Shown: one piece after another, positions 1-11,428 of the stretch
How positions within the stretch are numbered: the stretch's first letter is position 1
Layout: every line of letters starts with the position of its first letter
Assembly (NCBI GenBank): GCA_018398765.1
Contig: JAHBMJ010000312.1
Span: 1 to 50,773, forward strand
Reading direction: 5' to 3'
From: Chromera velia
Lineage: Eukaryota; Sar; Chromeraceae
Length of the DNA stretch: 50,773 nucleotides
The notes under the pieces: generated by a model
Databases searched by the model: none
Seen by the model: only the letters and a program-made list of their open reading frames with translations
What the model was told of the DNA's origin: nothing
Position numbers and translations under genes: made by a program

Positions 1-222
1 CCATCGTAGCGTATATCTCTGGCTAAAGCCAAGACAGACGGCCTCTCCTATGAACCTGAAAGTATGACGGAATCTTTATCATTTGTTTTTATACTAGGCG
101 ACGTACAGTGATAAAAAAAGAAGAAATGTTAAGAAGCTTAATCTTTTTAGACTTTTTTATTTCTTTATTTAGTATTTTATTTGAAGTGTTAACTAGAGAG
201 TGTTAAGTAAACATCCCAGCAA
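1..222. other. AT-rich intergenic DNA
   Basis: No convincing coding or RNA signal is visible in this AT-rich edge sequence. Confidence 0.5.
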
Positions 223-1650
223 GTTGTCAGGAATACGAAGGAATTAATTTAAGGTAGGAATATGAAGGAACATGCAGGAATATTAGGTAAGAATATAAAG
301 GAATATGTAGGATTATGCATACAGGAATATTGATTGATTGATTGATTGATTGATATGTTCTGCCCTAGGGCCTTCCCGCTATGTCTATCTGTCGCCAGAG
401 CTAGCAGGGCGGGGCGTTCCCCAGCTTAAGCTGAGGTATCAGACCCCGCCCTCGGGGTCTGCCAGAGTCTGTTGCCCTGGCCGCTGCTGCATGATTGTTG
501 GTTGTTCCAGCCACGGCTTTGATACATTCCACACTAGGCCTTCCCGCTATGTCCATATGAGGTAGGAATCTGCAGGTCAAAATTAGTAGGAATTTAAAAA
601 GTAAATTCGTGTAAAGTAAGAAATTATTAAAGAGAAAATTCTTTTGCACCCGGAATTTGATAAAAAACATAGGTAGGAATATGAAAGAATATGCAGGAAT
701 ATGCAGGAGTTTAGAGTATGATGGAAAATCTAGACAACTGTGCAGTAAGCATAACTGTTGCTAGACTGAAAAGTACTGAAAGGCACTTGGCAACCAAGCT
801 TATAAGATTGAGTCTTTATCTACTGTGGTCGGCAACCAATCCACCAGAGTCTAACAGGCCGGAAACTAGCGTAGAAGATTTTCCTACACGTACGAAAATA
901 GAGAATCTATTCGTCTACATCAAGCATAACACTTCCGACAACGTTGTACGTACAACACGTACTTTGCAATACAAACATATATCATTCACTGACATGCATA
1001 CATACATTGATTCTTCGATCCGATTCTTTATTGACTCACCTCACTGGCTTGAAATACGCGCGCGATCGTATGAAGATGCGGGAAAATCAGTTAAACTCAT
1101 TCACTCCTGATGCGTAATACGACCACTTGCCTCCATCTCGGACCTGGCAATCAATTTTTATCAAGTTCTATATATACAGCATCACTTTAGCCATGCATTT
1201 ACTTACTGTCTGGAAGTTGAAACCGTAGTGCACCGTTTCTTCCTTCACCGATCCTGTCATTTAATCACAAGTCATCATCAGAGTAGGAATATGAAGGAAC
1301 ATGCAGGAATATGAGGTATAGGAATATGAGAGAAAACATTAATTTCCTGGTAGCAGGCTGGTACTCGGAATTTTAATTCCAATTCCTATACCGATTTTGA
1401 CCCTTAGATGCCCTGACCCCGCTCATAGGACTTCTGCCTTCTCACAGTTTCAGGACGCCGGTGCGCATGAGTGTATGGTGAAGGAGTAGTAAGTGTTGAA
1501 TTTTCAGAAGAAAAAGATTATTCCCTTATATATTGCTGTATAATCCTACATATTCTTTCATATTTCTATAGCTAGTACCCCATATTCCTGCATATTCCTT
1601 CATATTCCTATCTCAAAATCCTTCTAATTCCTTCATATTCCTGGCTACCA
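223..1650. repeat. Foldback-like repeat built on GGAATATGAAGGA units
   Basis: Iterated units of the type GGAATATGAAGGAATATGCA occur on the plus strand near 223-320, 673-712 and 1284-1330, and in reverse complement near 1545-1645. The two ends therefore form long imperfect inverted repeats about 1.4 kb apart. Between them are a short ATTG tetranucleotide run (about 333-353) and a GC-rich island (about 360-560) in which the phrase GGCCTTCCCGCTATGTC occurs twice (near 370 and 539). No transposase-like reading frame is seen, so a non-autonomous foldback or satellite-like repeat is the likeliest reading. The exact boundaries are uncertain. Confidence 0.5.
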
Positions 1651-2726
1651 GTGGCTAGATTCTTAGCTGCTAGCTTAGCTGGCAACTTGCAGGGATGTAA
1701 AACAAACATATGTGGCTACTGTCTACAAAACCTACCTTAATTTGCTGAGATTGTTGGTCACTGCATGAAAAGAAAAAAAAAATAATATATGCTTATTTTT
1801 TTTTATTTATCAGTATATGTGCTAGACTGTGTATTGCCTAGTATGTCACCTAGCATGCTAAGCAATTGGTAACCAATTGCTCTGATACCTAAATTCAAAT
1901 GGCTGAACTTTAGAACGACTAGCTAGCAAAACACTGCGATGATAATATAGTTATATATATTCATTTGCTAGTCAATATTCAATCATACACAGCCATATAG
2001 AGCTATATACTAGTTCTTTAAACTAGATATTTCCTAATAAATTTCACTCAAAAAAAAATTTAATTAATGAATCATATCAATGAATTAATTAATCAATCAA
2101 TCAATGATAATATATAAGTATATAATCAGTCTTTTTTACCTGTTTCAAGGCCTGTCTATATAGTTAGTCATATTAAATACCATGAATTTCTACCCACACT
2201 ATCTGTTATGTCACTAGACTAAAGGTGTTGCGGAGTTTTACCAGTATAAACTACTAGCCTCTTCATCGTTTTCTTCATAAACTATGGTTAACCTCTACCA
2301 AGGGAGACAGTCAGCTTACCTTGAGCACAACTCACATAAGAGGTAAACTTCTACATGTTTAAGCTACTAATTTATTCTTAGTATTGTCTGCAGACTGATA
2401 TAACTTCTACCAGTTCTGGTTAGTAACCCCGAGAAAAAGATGCCACAATAGAGTCCTAGCTTCTACATATGTATGTCAGCACTTAGTGCTAGCTTTTACA
2501 TGTTTATATCAGCACTTAGTGCTACCTTTTACATATCTATGTTAGCATTTAGTACTAGCTACTACACGTCTATATCATTCAGTACTTAACGCTAGCTGCT
2601 ACGCGTCTATATATGTCATGTATAGCTACTAGACGGACACGACAACGAAGAAAAGATGAACTTGACAATCGATTCTCTCTTTTTTTCTCTGTTTCAGCAA
2701 GAAGCTGTAAGACAGAGGGGAGGGTA
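1651..2726. other. AT-rich intergenic DNA
   Basis: AT-rich sequence with frequent stops in all frames and short direct repeats (for example the GCACTTAGTGCTA phrase repeated near 2479 and 2512). No gene or RNA is supported. Confidence 0.5.
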
Positions 2727-3231
2727 GTGACCAGGTTTGATTTGATTTGATTTGATTTGAGGTTGGGCTTAACCTCAAATCAAATCTGTAGGTCTGATGG
2801 GGCTTGCTCTGACATCCCTATCAAATCTACATCAAATTTACCTCAAATTTAACTTTAATTTAACCTGAAATCTGTGCCCTGGGGGGGTTCACCCCCCAGA
2901 CTCCCCATTTTACTTGTTACAAAGGCGACTTAACATAACAAATAAAAACACATCTTAACAAAATAAAGTATTCCACCATTTTTAGAAAAAAAAAAATGCT
3001 GCAAAGTTGTTTTAAATCGAATCATTTCTTCAAAGACACTCAAAAAGCTAAAATTGTGAGTTGTTATTCGTAAAAACTAGGAGACCTTGCATGTTAAGGA
3101 ACTTATGAAGTTTAACCTCAAATCTAACCTCAAATCTGCCTAGATTTGCAAATTTAGAGCCTTAACCTCAAATCAAATCAAGTTAAATCAAATCAAATCA
3201 AATCTAAATCTATCAAATCAAACCTGGTCAC
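2727..3231. mobile_element. TA-flanked inverted-repeat element (MITE-like)
   Basis: The two ends are perfect 20-bp inverted repeats beginning GTGACCAGGTTTGATTTGAT (2727-2746 and 3212-3231). The element is bounded by TA on both sides (2725-2726 and 3232-3233), the target duplication expected of Tc1/mariner-type transposition. The 505-bp interior has further TTTGA/TCAAA inverted repeats and a G-run/C-run hairpin near 2880-2905, but no transposase, so it would be non-autonomous. A diverged direct repeat of about 45 bp (near 2641 and 3267) lies outside both ends. The family assignment is inferred from the TA flanks only. Confidence 0.65.
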
Positions 3232-3844
3232 TAGGGGAGGGTGTTTTGACATGTATAGACAGAAAAGACAACGGAGAAAAGATGAACTTGGATCATCAAT
3301 TCTCTCTCCCCGTAGCCATGCAGCCTCGGCAAGCCTCGGTAAGGAAAGGTTAGCTAGATCTGCAAACAAAACCTTCATAAGGCTTGCACCCATACATAGC
3401 TTTGGCAAGGAGGAACTAGCTGGATCTGCAAGCAAGACTTTCATAAGGTGTTAACCTAGGCTGGTAGAGGTTACTAGAGAGGTTAGCAATCAATCATAGC
3501 ATCGATCAGTAGGGGTCAAATACACCAGTTAGGAAGACTAGCAACATATTAGCAACTATGATATGTAGATGCTGCACCTAAATGTTTGTCATGCTGTGTC
3601 TTAGGTAGCAACCAATACAGATATATGTTTGTCATCTTAGGTAGTCGTGTTCTGAAGATGTTATCAGCTTATACAGGTAGAAGCTACGATATCAGTCACG
3701 TCTTCTACCAGTAGTACTCCGCAGCACCCTCAGTCTAGTGACATAGCAGCAAGGCTGAGTAGTTGAATTAGTATGTATAGTATTCTATAATATAGAAGTA
3801 CTTGAGTCGGTAATTTCAATCCAGCTAACTTTCATCTATGACAT
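3232..3844. other. Intergenic DNA with diverged tandem repeat
   Basis: Contains a roughly 70-bp imperfect tandem repeat near 3320-3450, recognisable from the repeated GATCTGCAA...TTCATAAGG phrase. No coding region is supported. Confidence 0.4.
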
Positions 3845-6800
3845 CTAATCGTCATTGAAATCCAGGAGAGCGCTAGGGAGAGCGTTGTGGCCGAACTTTG
3901 CAGCGAACAGATACGGCATCCGACCGGGACGAAAAAGAGACCACAAAGCCTCCCCGGCACTTGAAGAAAGAGCAGCATCTGTGCAAAAGATGCTTACAAG
4001 AGGAGCGGGTTGACGACTCCCCCAGGCTTCAGCCAGAGTTCGGAACCTGTCGTTTGTCATAGACACACTAGATAAGCCCAAACTCTGCAAGCAGGGCAAT
4101 TTCTCTGCAATCAGGACTTCTGAAAGAACCTTCCAGCCGTCATTCCCGAGAGTCCCCAAAGCCATGTTCTCCAACTTCAGAGAGTTCAGAGACTGCAGCT
4201 GACCACCCCCCAGCCCCAAAACTAGCAGTCGGATCTCATCGAGGTCCATCAGACCCTCGACAACAAGAGATTCGATGCGGCACAGAGCCCCTGCGCTCAA
4301 TGTTTTTGCAAACATTCGCACCGCATCCCAGACAACAGACTTGTTTGCGTCGTCCGGTGGTGCACCTCCCCGAAATCTCACCGTCAGATTCCTCAGACAA
4401 CGGATTGACGGAGAAACGAGAGCCCGGCTGCCAAACTGACGGCTTGCATCGCAGCCTCACAACCACTCCCTGTGATTCAGAAGCCTATTTCCATTTCCCT
4501 CAACCCCGGCACTTTTCCCGCCGCCACCAGCTCTGACAAATATTTTGACCTCACGGCACTCAGGCAAGGACTAGAACGGAAACGTGAAGGGGGAAAGAAT
4601 GAATGAAGAGACGGGAAGCGTCCAGGACCCCGGGACATTCCGCGGAGAAGCGGGACAGCCTGATCGAACAACACACCCTCCCCTGCATACTCGACCCACC
4701 TACCACTATGCACGACCTCTTCGAGAAAATCCAGGTGTGCGTGTGCATCTGAAAAAGCCTCCCCAAGTGCTTCCCGACCTGTCTCACTGAGCAACTCCCC
4801 CCCATTCAGCTCTAATCTCCTCAATCCCGACAATTTCCCACCACGAACAACGTCGGAGAAAGCAGTCACTGTTCTCTCTGTCGACCACCCCTCTCCCCCC
4901 AAAACCACGTCCAACAAAACAGGAGGGGCAATACTCCCTCCTGAAAATCCTTCGCACACAGTCCCAAAAATCTCATAACGACGCAAGTTGAGTTTCACAT
5001 TTCGAAGCGAAAGGACTCTGCCTGTGCTCAAGACTTCACCAAACCTCCTGCCCCCCTCTGAGTCCCCCTCCCCACACTCCACACACAGGGTCAAATTACG
5101 AAGAGACCCCAACCCTCCCGCATCCAATCCCTCTGCAAACCCCGCAACCCCCCCAGATTCCTTTTCCCACCAGCCAAGCCGGAGGTTTGACAGAGACGGG
5201 CAACCACCACCCCTAAGGGCCGCCCCAAAAGCGGACACAGCATACGCATTCATATGACCGCTCTGGTGCACCAACCGGCTCATATAAGCGGGTGTGCGAG
5301 TCAAATTCAAACCCCTAAATTTGTCGAAGACGAGGTAACAGTTTTCCAATGACGACAACCCACCCCCCTGAATGCCCTCTGCAAGTGCCATCAAAGTGCC
5401 GTCAGAGACGACTAACAGCTTTTGGAGGTCCAGACTTCTCAGGCAGCGTGTATGACCGCCCCCCAAGCTGCGGGCCAGAGTGATACGGCTGGTCTGGCTG
5501 CGAGCTCGCAATAAGACACTTTGCGGACTTGAGTCAGCATCAATTTGAAACTTCAGTGCCCTCAATTCAAAGAGGTGTTCTGAACTCACCGCACTGGCAA
5601 ATCTTTCAACCCCCACTGCGTGACCAGTTCTTGGAACAATTTCAAGCTCCTGCAGAGCGGGCGCACGCTCTCCAGCGAGTGCGTTAGAAAAAGCTGTCAA
5701 CTGCGAATCGGGCATGGGATTCTTGTCGAGATGAAGTTTGTGGAGTTTCAGGAAACGCTCTCCCGAGATCAACACATCCGGGGAAACTGGAAATCGCCCT
5801 ACTGGAAAGCCCCCCCCCGCTTCCCCATGCACTGCCTGTCCCCCCCCTCGTGCGGCCACCTGTCCCCCCCCCCCGCTCGAACAGATTATTGCCCCTCAAG
5901 TCAATTTCCTCCAACTCCTTCAACGAACTCGTACGAAGGAGCATGGAGAGCGGCACAAAATCTCTCTCCTCCCTGACCACCCGTAACACCACCGTTCACG
6001 TGTGTGAGCTAAGTGTCCTTGAGGACCAAAACTCGCAGGTGCGGCACCCCTTTTGCGTTGATTGCAGAAGCCAGGTGCCTCAGGCTGATACCCAAAGCCC
6101 TGATCACATTTCCTGCAGATCTAGGTTTCTCAGAGAGGTCAATCTTTTCTCCTTCATTGCCTCCCCTAGGGCCTCCACCCCCCGAACTCGAGTCAGGGTT
6201 CGAGCAAGATTGAGGGGCTCTAAACGGACTGCCTTCTATTGCTGCGACTGAGGTTGACTGAGCCCAACGGCCACTGTGAACCAATGGCAAAGGGCAGAGA
6301 AAAAGTCCTGCTGTTGGGTGGAGAGGGCCTTCATGAGTGCCCTCACTCCGGAAGAGCCGAGAGGGTTATCACTCAGATTCAGACTGCGAATTTGTGGCCC
6401 CCCCTCAGACGACAGCACCTTCCCAAAGGCCCCTACTGCAGAGGGGCCCCAGAGTCGGTTGCCCTCTACGCTCAGGTTTTCCAGAGAGGGGGGAAGGGAG
6501 CCGAACATGGCCACAGTGACTGCGGCCTCATTGGCAAGGTTGCATTTGACAAGCTGCAGGGACTTCAACCAAAAGGGTGCAGCCCCTCTTCCCTCCGGGC
6601 CGTTTTTCAGGAATGAAAGAAAAACCTGAAAGGCTGCGTCCTTGCAGACGGGAGGCCGAGCCCCGCACCGGAGCGTCTCCACTTGATCAGGCAGGGAAGA
6701 CAGGAGAAGGCTTAGCTGTGATGCCTCCAAAGAAAGACCTGAAAGGTCGAGAACTGGGAAGGGGAGGTCAAGCCGTCCTCTTTGGATCAAATTCAAGAGG

Positions 6801-6901
6801 AGCCACCCTAGCCCAAAACTGTCTCTGTGCCATTCAAGCTCAGAGATCGCTTCTGAGCTCGGAACTGCGTGCTCAGTAAGGATAATGGCAGAAGTGTCCA
6901 T
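3845..6901 (-). pseudogene. Leucine-rich-repeat protein gene, disrupted
   Basis: The minus strand encodes a long series of LRR units of the ribonuclease-inhibitor style (alternating L..L.L..N and helical segments rich in G, A and L). They begin at an ATG at 6901 and end at a stop at 3845. The homologous units run in different frames: 6901-6236; a short LRR segment in a second frame near 6235-6110; 6110-6009 in a third; 5992-about 5860; 5859-4477; and about 4430-3845. Frame changes fall near 6110, near 6000 (with a stop in frame), within the poly-C tract around 5868-5880, and near 4420. A TGA at 4477-4479 interrupts an otherwise continuing repeat. Some breaks could be unrecognised introns or homopolymer assembly errors, but the shifts occur inside repeat units without good GT/AG pairs, so decay is the likelier explanation. 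LRR proteins are usually ligand- or partner-binding. No other domain is visible. Confidence 0.65.
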
Positions 6902-7949
6902 TGAGGGCCTCTATTTACTGGCTTCCTTGAGTCGTTGTGTCAGGACTTTGACCAACCCAGCAAAGCCAAAATTGAAGAGAACAGGACGCGAACTTGTCTG
7001 TGAAGTTCAGGCGGAACACTCTGAAAAGTTCTAAAGCCCACAAATTTCAGTGAAAAGGTGTGATCATTGCTGTGTGGGCTAAACGTCGAGAGTAGTGCTG
7101 CATAGTACAGCAAATTATGCACATCCCAATGATCTCATTCACTCTAAACACTTGGGTGTGGCACCGTAGATCCATGTGTTGTCACGTCATATATGCTGCG
7201 ATCTGCTGCAACGATAAACAGTGAAACGGCCGGGTAACGCGACACTGCATGAGTTGGCCGGGGGATGTTGGGGGCCGTTGCATGGCCCCGCGGAGGGCAG
7301 AGCGCGGTTTGGAACGTGTTCGCACGGAGCTATAGCTCTCCGCTTAAACCGCCGCCGCCGCCGCGACCTCTCATGCAGAAAGAACTGTTCTCCTGCTGCA
7401 GGCACAGAGCAGCAGTATGACTGACTTTCTTGGATCAATGCCCCCTTTCTGCTTGAGAGGTGCAAAAAGCGATCCGCTTGGTCAAACGCTTTCTGTCTGG
7501 CTGCTTCGCCGTGCCAAACCTTGGAGCATTGTGCCAGGAGCCGGGTTCTCTCAGACTGGCATTTGCGCATGCAACATCTGTCTGTGTTCGCTTGCCAGTG
7601 CCAAAACACCGTCACTCTTACCTTGGCAGGTTTACCTTCGACTTTCTACTGGAAAGAAAGGCAGGACACGGGTACGTTCAATGACAGTCAAAGCCGGTTC
7701 GGTTCAGGCCGCAATCGATTTTCTTGCGAATTTGTCTGACCTTCGTAGCAGCAAGCACTCTTTACAAACAATCCGTCCATTCCTCTGACTGAGAAGGGAA
7801 GAACATCGGCATTCATGTGATCCTTTACGCGCCGATTCTATTGAATTTCCGGTTTCGTATCAAAAGAGTTGTAAGGAGGCATTCTTTTTGCGCCTTTCTT
7901 CCTGCTTGCAGGAACCTCATACTGATTTATTCATCGATCTATCTCAAAA
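6902..7949. other. Intergenic region between LRR pseudogene and ankyrin gene
   Basis: The two loci are divergent across this roughly 1-kb GC-balanced segment. Short open frames are present (for example plus 7417-7788) but lack protein-like composition. An ATG at 7950 opens a 47-codon frame with a good internal donor at 8062, which could be a first exon of the downstream ankyrin gene. Its phase (1) does not match the acceptor at 8886, so an additional exon would be needed. Confidence 0.35.
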
Positions 7950-8886
7950 ATGGAGGAGTACTTTCCTGATGTGCTTGCGATTCTCGAGAAGCACAAAAAG
8001 GACAGGGCTTTGCTGCGGGGGACTGGAGTTCTGTTTCGCAACACTAGACCGCCGCAGACAGGTCAGACACTTGCAATTGCTCTTGTCAGATGACCTTTCT
8101 GGAGACATGATTCCTTTTTGTGGTGTAAGTATGGACCACTCGGCCTGACCCGCGCTGCCAGTAATGCGGCATGTTGCCCCGCTTAGTATATTCAAGACTA
8201 CGGCGGCAGTCTACAGGTGTCACGTCGAACATTCCGAACAAATGCATCGCTGTCATGGACGGTCGTGGGGTTGTGTATTGATGTGTACATCCCTTTACAC
8301 GTGTACAGGCTTTTCTGTCTTTTTTTTGCCGCACCTCTCGCAGCTGCTCACTGCCCTGCCCTGCCTGCTTTGCTGCGTCTCTGCATGCAGAATTGCCGAA
8401 AACGCGCGAAAGAGGAGGGGAAAGGGAGGGGGAAAATTATGAACGGGGACCGGGAGGAAGTGTGCAGAGAGTCGGAGGAGGAAATGAAGGAGAGGAAGGC
8501 GAAGGGGAAACGTCAAGTTCACACACGCTGACACAGGCTGACCGGAATCAGGGGTCAGTCATTGATCCTCCTGTTGGTCCCTCTCATACATGTCATTCAT
8601 GCAGTCAATCAACCTACCAAGCTTAAACGATCGCTTATGCTTCAAATGTCCCATGCAACGTCCATGCTGGTTTGCATCGCTCCATGGGTTTGATCATTCA
8701 GATTCATCTGCCCGTCTGCTCGGCTTTCCCCCAATCTTTTGATCGAAACTTGAAGGTTCCGTGTCAAGGCATGTCTCTTCTGTCTCAATTGTTTTGCTTC
8801 ACGGTAATAATTGTCTTCAAGATATCCGGTGTCAGCCTACTCGAAACACATTCCTGCCTCCACGCGGGTTTGCATGACTGCTGCAG

Positions 8887-11176
8887 CGCCGATGGCTCCC
8901 TTCCAGCACCTGTCCCTCCAAACGAAAACGGAGAGGAGAGAGAGGAGACAGACCCACAGGCCCTCACCGACTCCTCAAAAAAGGGGGATCTCCTGAAGGC
9001 GAAGCACATCATCGAGTGCGGAAGGGCCAAGCTGAGCTTGGACTGGCAGGACGAGAACGGAATGACAGCCCTGCTTTGGGCCTCTCTCAACGGCCACACG
9101 GACATTGTACGGCTGCTGGTGGATGCAAAGGCCAACGTGGACATTCAGGACCAACCCGGAATGACAGCCCTGATGGGGGCCTCTGTCAACGGCCACACGG
9201 ACATTGTGCGGCTGCTGGTCGATGCGAAGGCCAACGTGGACATGCAGGACAGAATACACAAAAAGACAGCCCTGCTTTGGGCCTCTGACGAAGGCCACAC
9301 GGACATTGTGCGGCTGCTGGTCGATGCGAAGGCCAACGTTAACATGCAGGACCAAGCCGGAATGACAGCCCTGATGGGGGCCTCTGTCAACGGCCACACG
9401 GAAGTTGTGCGGCTGCTGGTCGATGCGAAGGCCAACGTGGACATGCAGGACAGAATATACAGAAAGACAGCCCTACTTTGGGCCTCTAACAAAGGCCACA
9501 CGGACATTGTGCGGCTGCTGGTGGATGCAAAGGCCAACGTGGACATTCAGGACCAATCCGGAATGACAGCCCTGCTTTGGGCCTCTGTCAACGGCCACAC
9601 GGACATTGTGCGGCTGCTGGTGGATGCAAAGGCCAACGTGGACATGCAGGACAAAGAAGGAAATTCCGTCTTGATGCTTGCAATAGAGAAGGAAAATGTT
9701 GCGATGGTGGAGCATCTCCTTGCACGGCCGGGCGGTGCAACCCAAACTTTCGTGAATATTCCTGACTCACAGGGCCGAACGCCCCTCTTTCGCGCTGCGG
9801 CAGGAGGGCACATTCTGCTCGTAGAGCTCCTGCTCAGACGGGGAGCAGACCCCTCTTTAAGAGACGCTAGCGGAAACACAGCACTTGCAGTTGCTGAAGA
9901 CGCAGGAAAGCTGCATGTGGTAGAGAGACTGAAGAGCGGAGAGCGAATGGTCGATCCTTGGTCGACAGAAATGGTGTCGGAGTGGAATGATTTGAGGTCC
10001 CTAATTGACAGCGAAGCTGTCGCGTTCTGGCCTTTGGACTTTCTCAGGTCCCTGCTGAAGAAAGGTGCGAAGTTGCCTTACCGTCAAAAGATAGCAGAAA
10101 CGGCGAAAGATCTTGGTGTAGTTTGTGAGCCCTTTTCCGCTCGCAGACTTGCAGCCGACCTCCGACACCCTGTTGGAGCGCCTTTCAAGCTTGTGGCTGT
10201 CAGCTATCCGTGGCTGTCGCAAGAGCATCCCGACCCAGAGGGCTTCCGTCTCCGAAGTGTCCTCAAGCATCTTGACAAGCAGTGGTGGGCCCAGGACGGC
10301 TCTCCTGTGACTGTCTTTGTGTTTTGGGACTACCTGTCCCTCTTCCAACACCCCCCAGGGGAAAGACGCACCGATGCTCAAGACGCGCTATTTAAAGAAG
10401 GTCTTTGCAAAATGGACCTCATCTACAGCAGCCCGCACACACACGTCATCCGCTCTACAGCAGTTCCTGAAAGCGCTGCAAACCCCACAAAGTGCGTCGA
10501 TAGGGGTTGGTGCTGGTTTGAGTCTGCAGTCACAGCCTTCAAGCCCCCCGCTCAGGTTCTGAGTGACGACAGCGATCAGGAGCGACCTTCCCTCAGTGTC
10601 CCCGCCACCCCGCTGAGATTCGGCGAGACTCTTGACACGAAAAAGTTCACAAACGGAAAAGCCGATGCGGAAGGTGTGAAGGTGCTGTACAAAAACTTTC
10701 TCCGCCGATCCACACACAAACTGCGGGTCTTTGCAGAGGGCTCCTGGGCTTCCTCCCGAGAAGCTCGAAAGCAAATGGACCCCCAAGCAGCTCTCCAACT
10801 GGCTGCCCTAGTCGAGTATGTTGGTGCTGACCCGTCGTTAGCAGCCAGACTGCAACCCCAAGTGCTCGACCTGAGGGGGTCGCCATTCGATGATGCAGCA
10901 CTTGAAATTTATGACGATTTCCTCTCTCTAGAAGAGTCTTCAGAGCTGACACTCAGCCTTGAGCGTTTGCTTTGCGCTTTCGGCAAACTGGGAAGCATCA
11001 CTGCTGTCAGCTTCGAAGCTCTAGGCGTCTCTCGTAGACTCGATAACGCTTCCAAAAAGGTCTACATGGATGGGCTGCAAAGAGGGCTGGCCGGTCTTTT
11101 TCCGGCAGAGGGACCCTGTCCTCTTGATACCACCCTGCCCCTTCTGGCTTCGGCTGGAATGACAGAGGTCAGCTGA
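8887..11176 (+). CDS. Ankyrin-repeat protein with HET-like central region
   Basis: One large open frame, in frame back to an ATG at 8672. The coding exon probably starts at 8887 after a strong TGCTGCAG acceptor, because 8672-8886 does not look like the rest of the protein. Residue numbers below count from 8672. Residues about 125-330 hold six nearly identical ankyrin repeats (core GHTDIVRLLVDAKANVD), followed by three diverged ones. Downstream, VSYPW (about 506), VFWDYLSL (about 548), a KMDLIYSS segment (about 585) and RGWCWFE (about 610) follow the order of motifs in fungal HET domains (SYxWG; lWIDxlCIxQ; M..IY; RgWtlQE). HET-domain kinship is my inference from motif order. The frame reads to a TGA at 11174. 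A donor at 11168 (GAG|GTCAGC) and an acceptor at 11428 would instead splice in phase to the next exon and complete an ankyrin repeat across the junction. The role is unknown; a recognition or effector protein is plausible. Confidence 0.8.
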
Positions 11177-11428
11177 ATTGACGTATGCTTGCAGCGATCT
11201 GATTCTTTTCTTTTGTTTGCGGAACGTCGACCTTCGTCCTCACGGATAGGGCTGGACTGAAAGCCTTCAGGAGAAATCATTGAGTGCCGTTTCTCTCTCT
11301 TTCCTCTCTCTTCTCTATCTCCTCTCTCAGTCCCCGTGTTTGCCTGATTGATCAGTCATCTTTGACAAGGAATCGACTACACGCAGCGTCATGGATCCTG
11401 AATACTGCTGCACTGCATGTGCGCGCAG

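Noticed and set aside
7417-7788. 123-codon plus-strand frame upstream of the ankyrin gene
   Set aside because: No protein-like pattern; several overlapping frames are equally open.
8672-8886. First 72 codons of the ankyrin frame as the true N-terminus with a hydrophobic segment
   Set aside because: Sequence is intron-like and ends in a strong TGCTGCAG acceptor. A real membrane segment cannot be excluded but is not supported.
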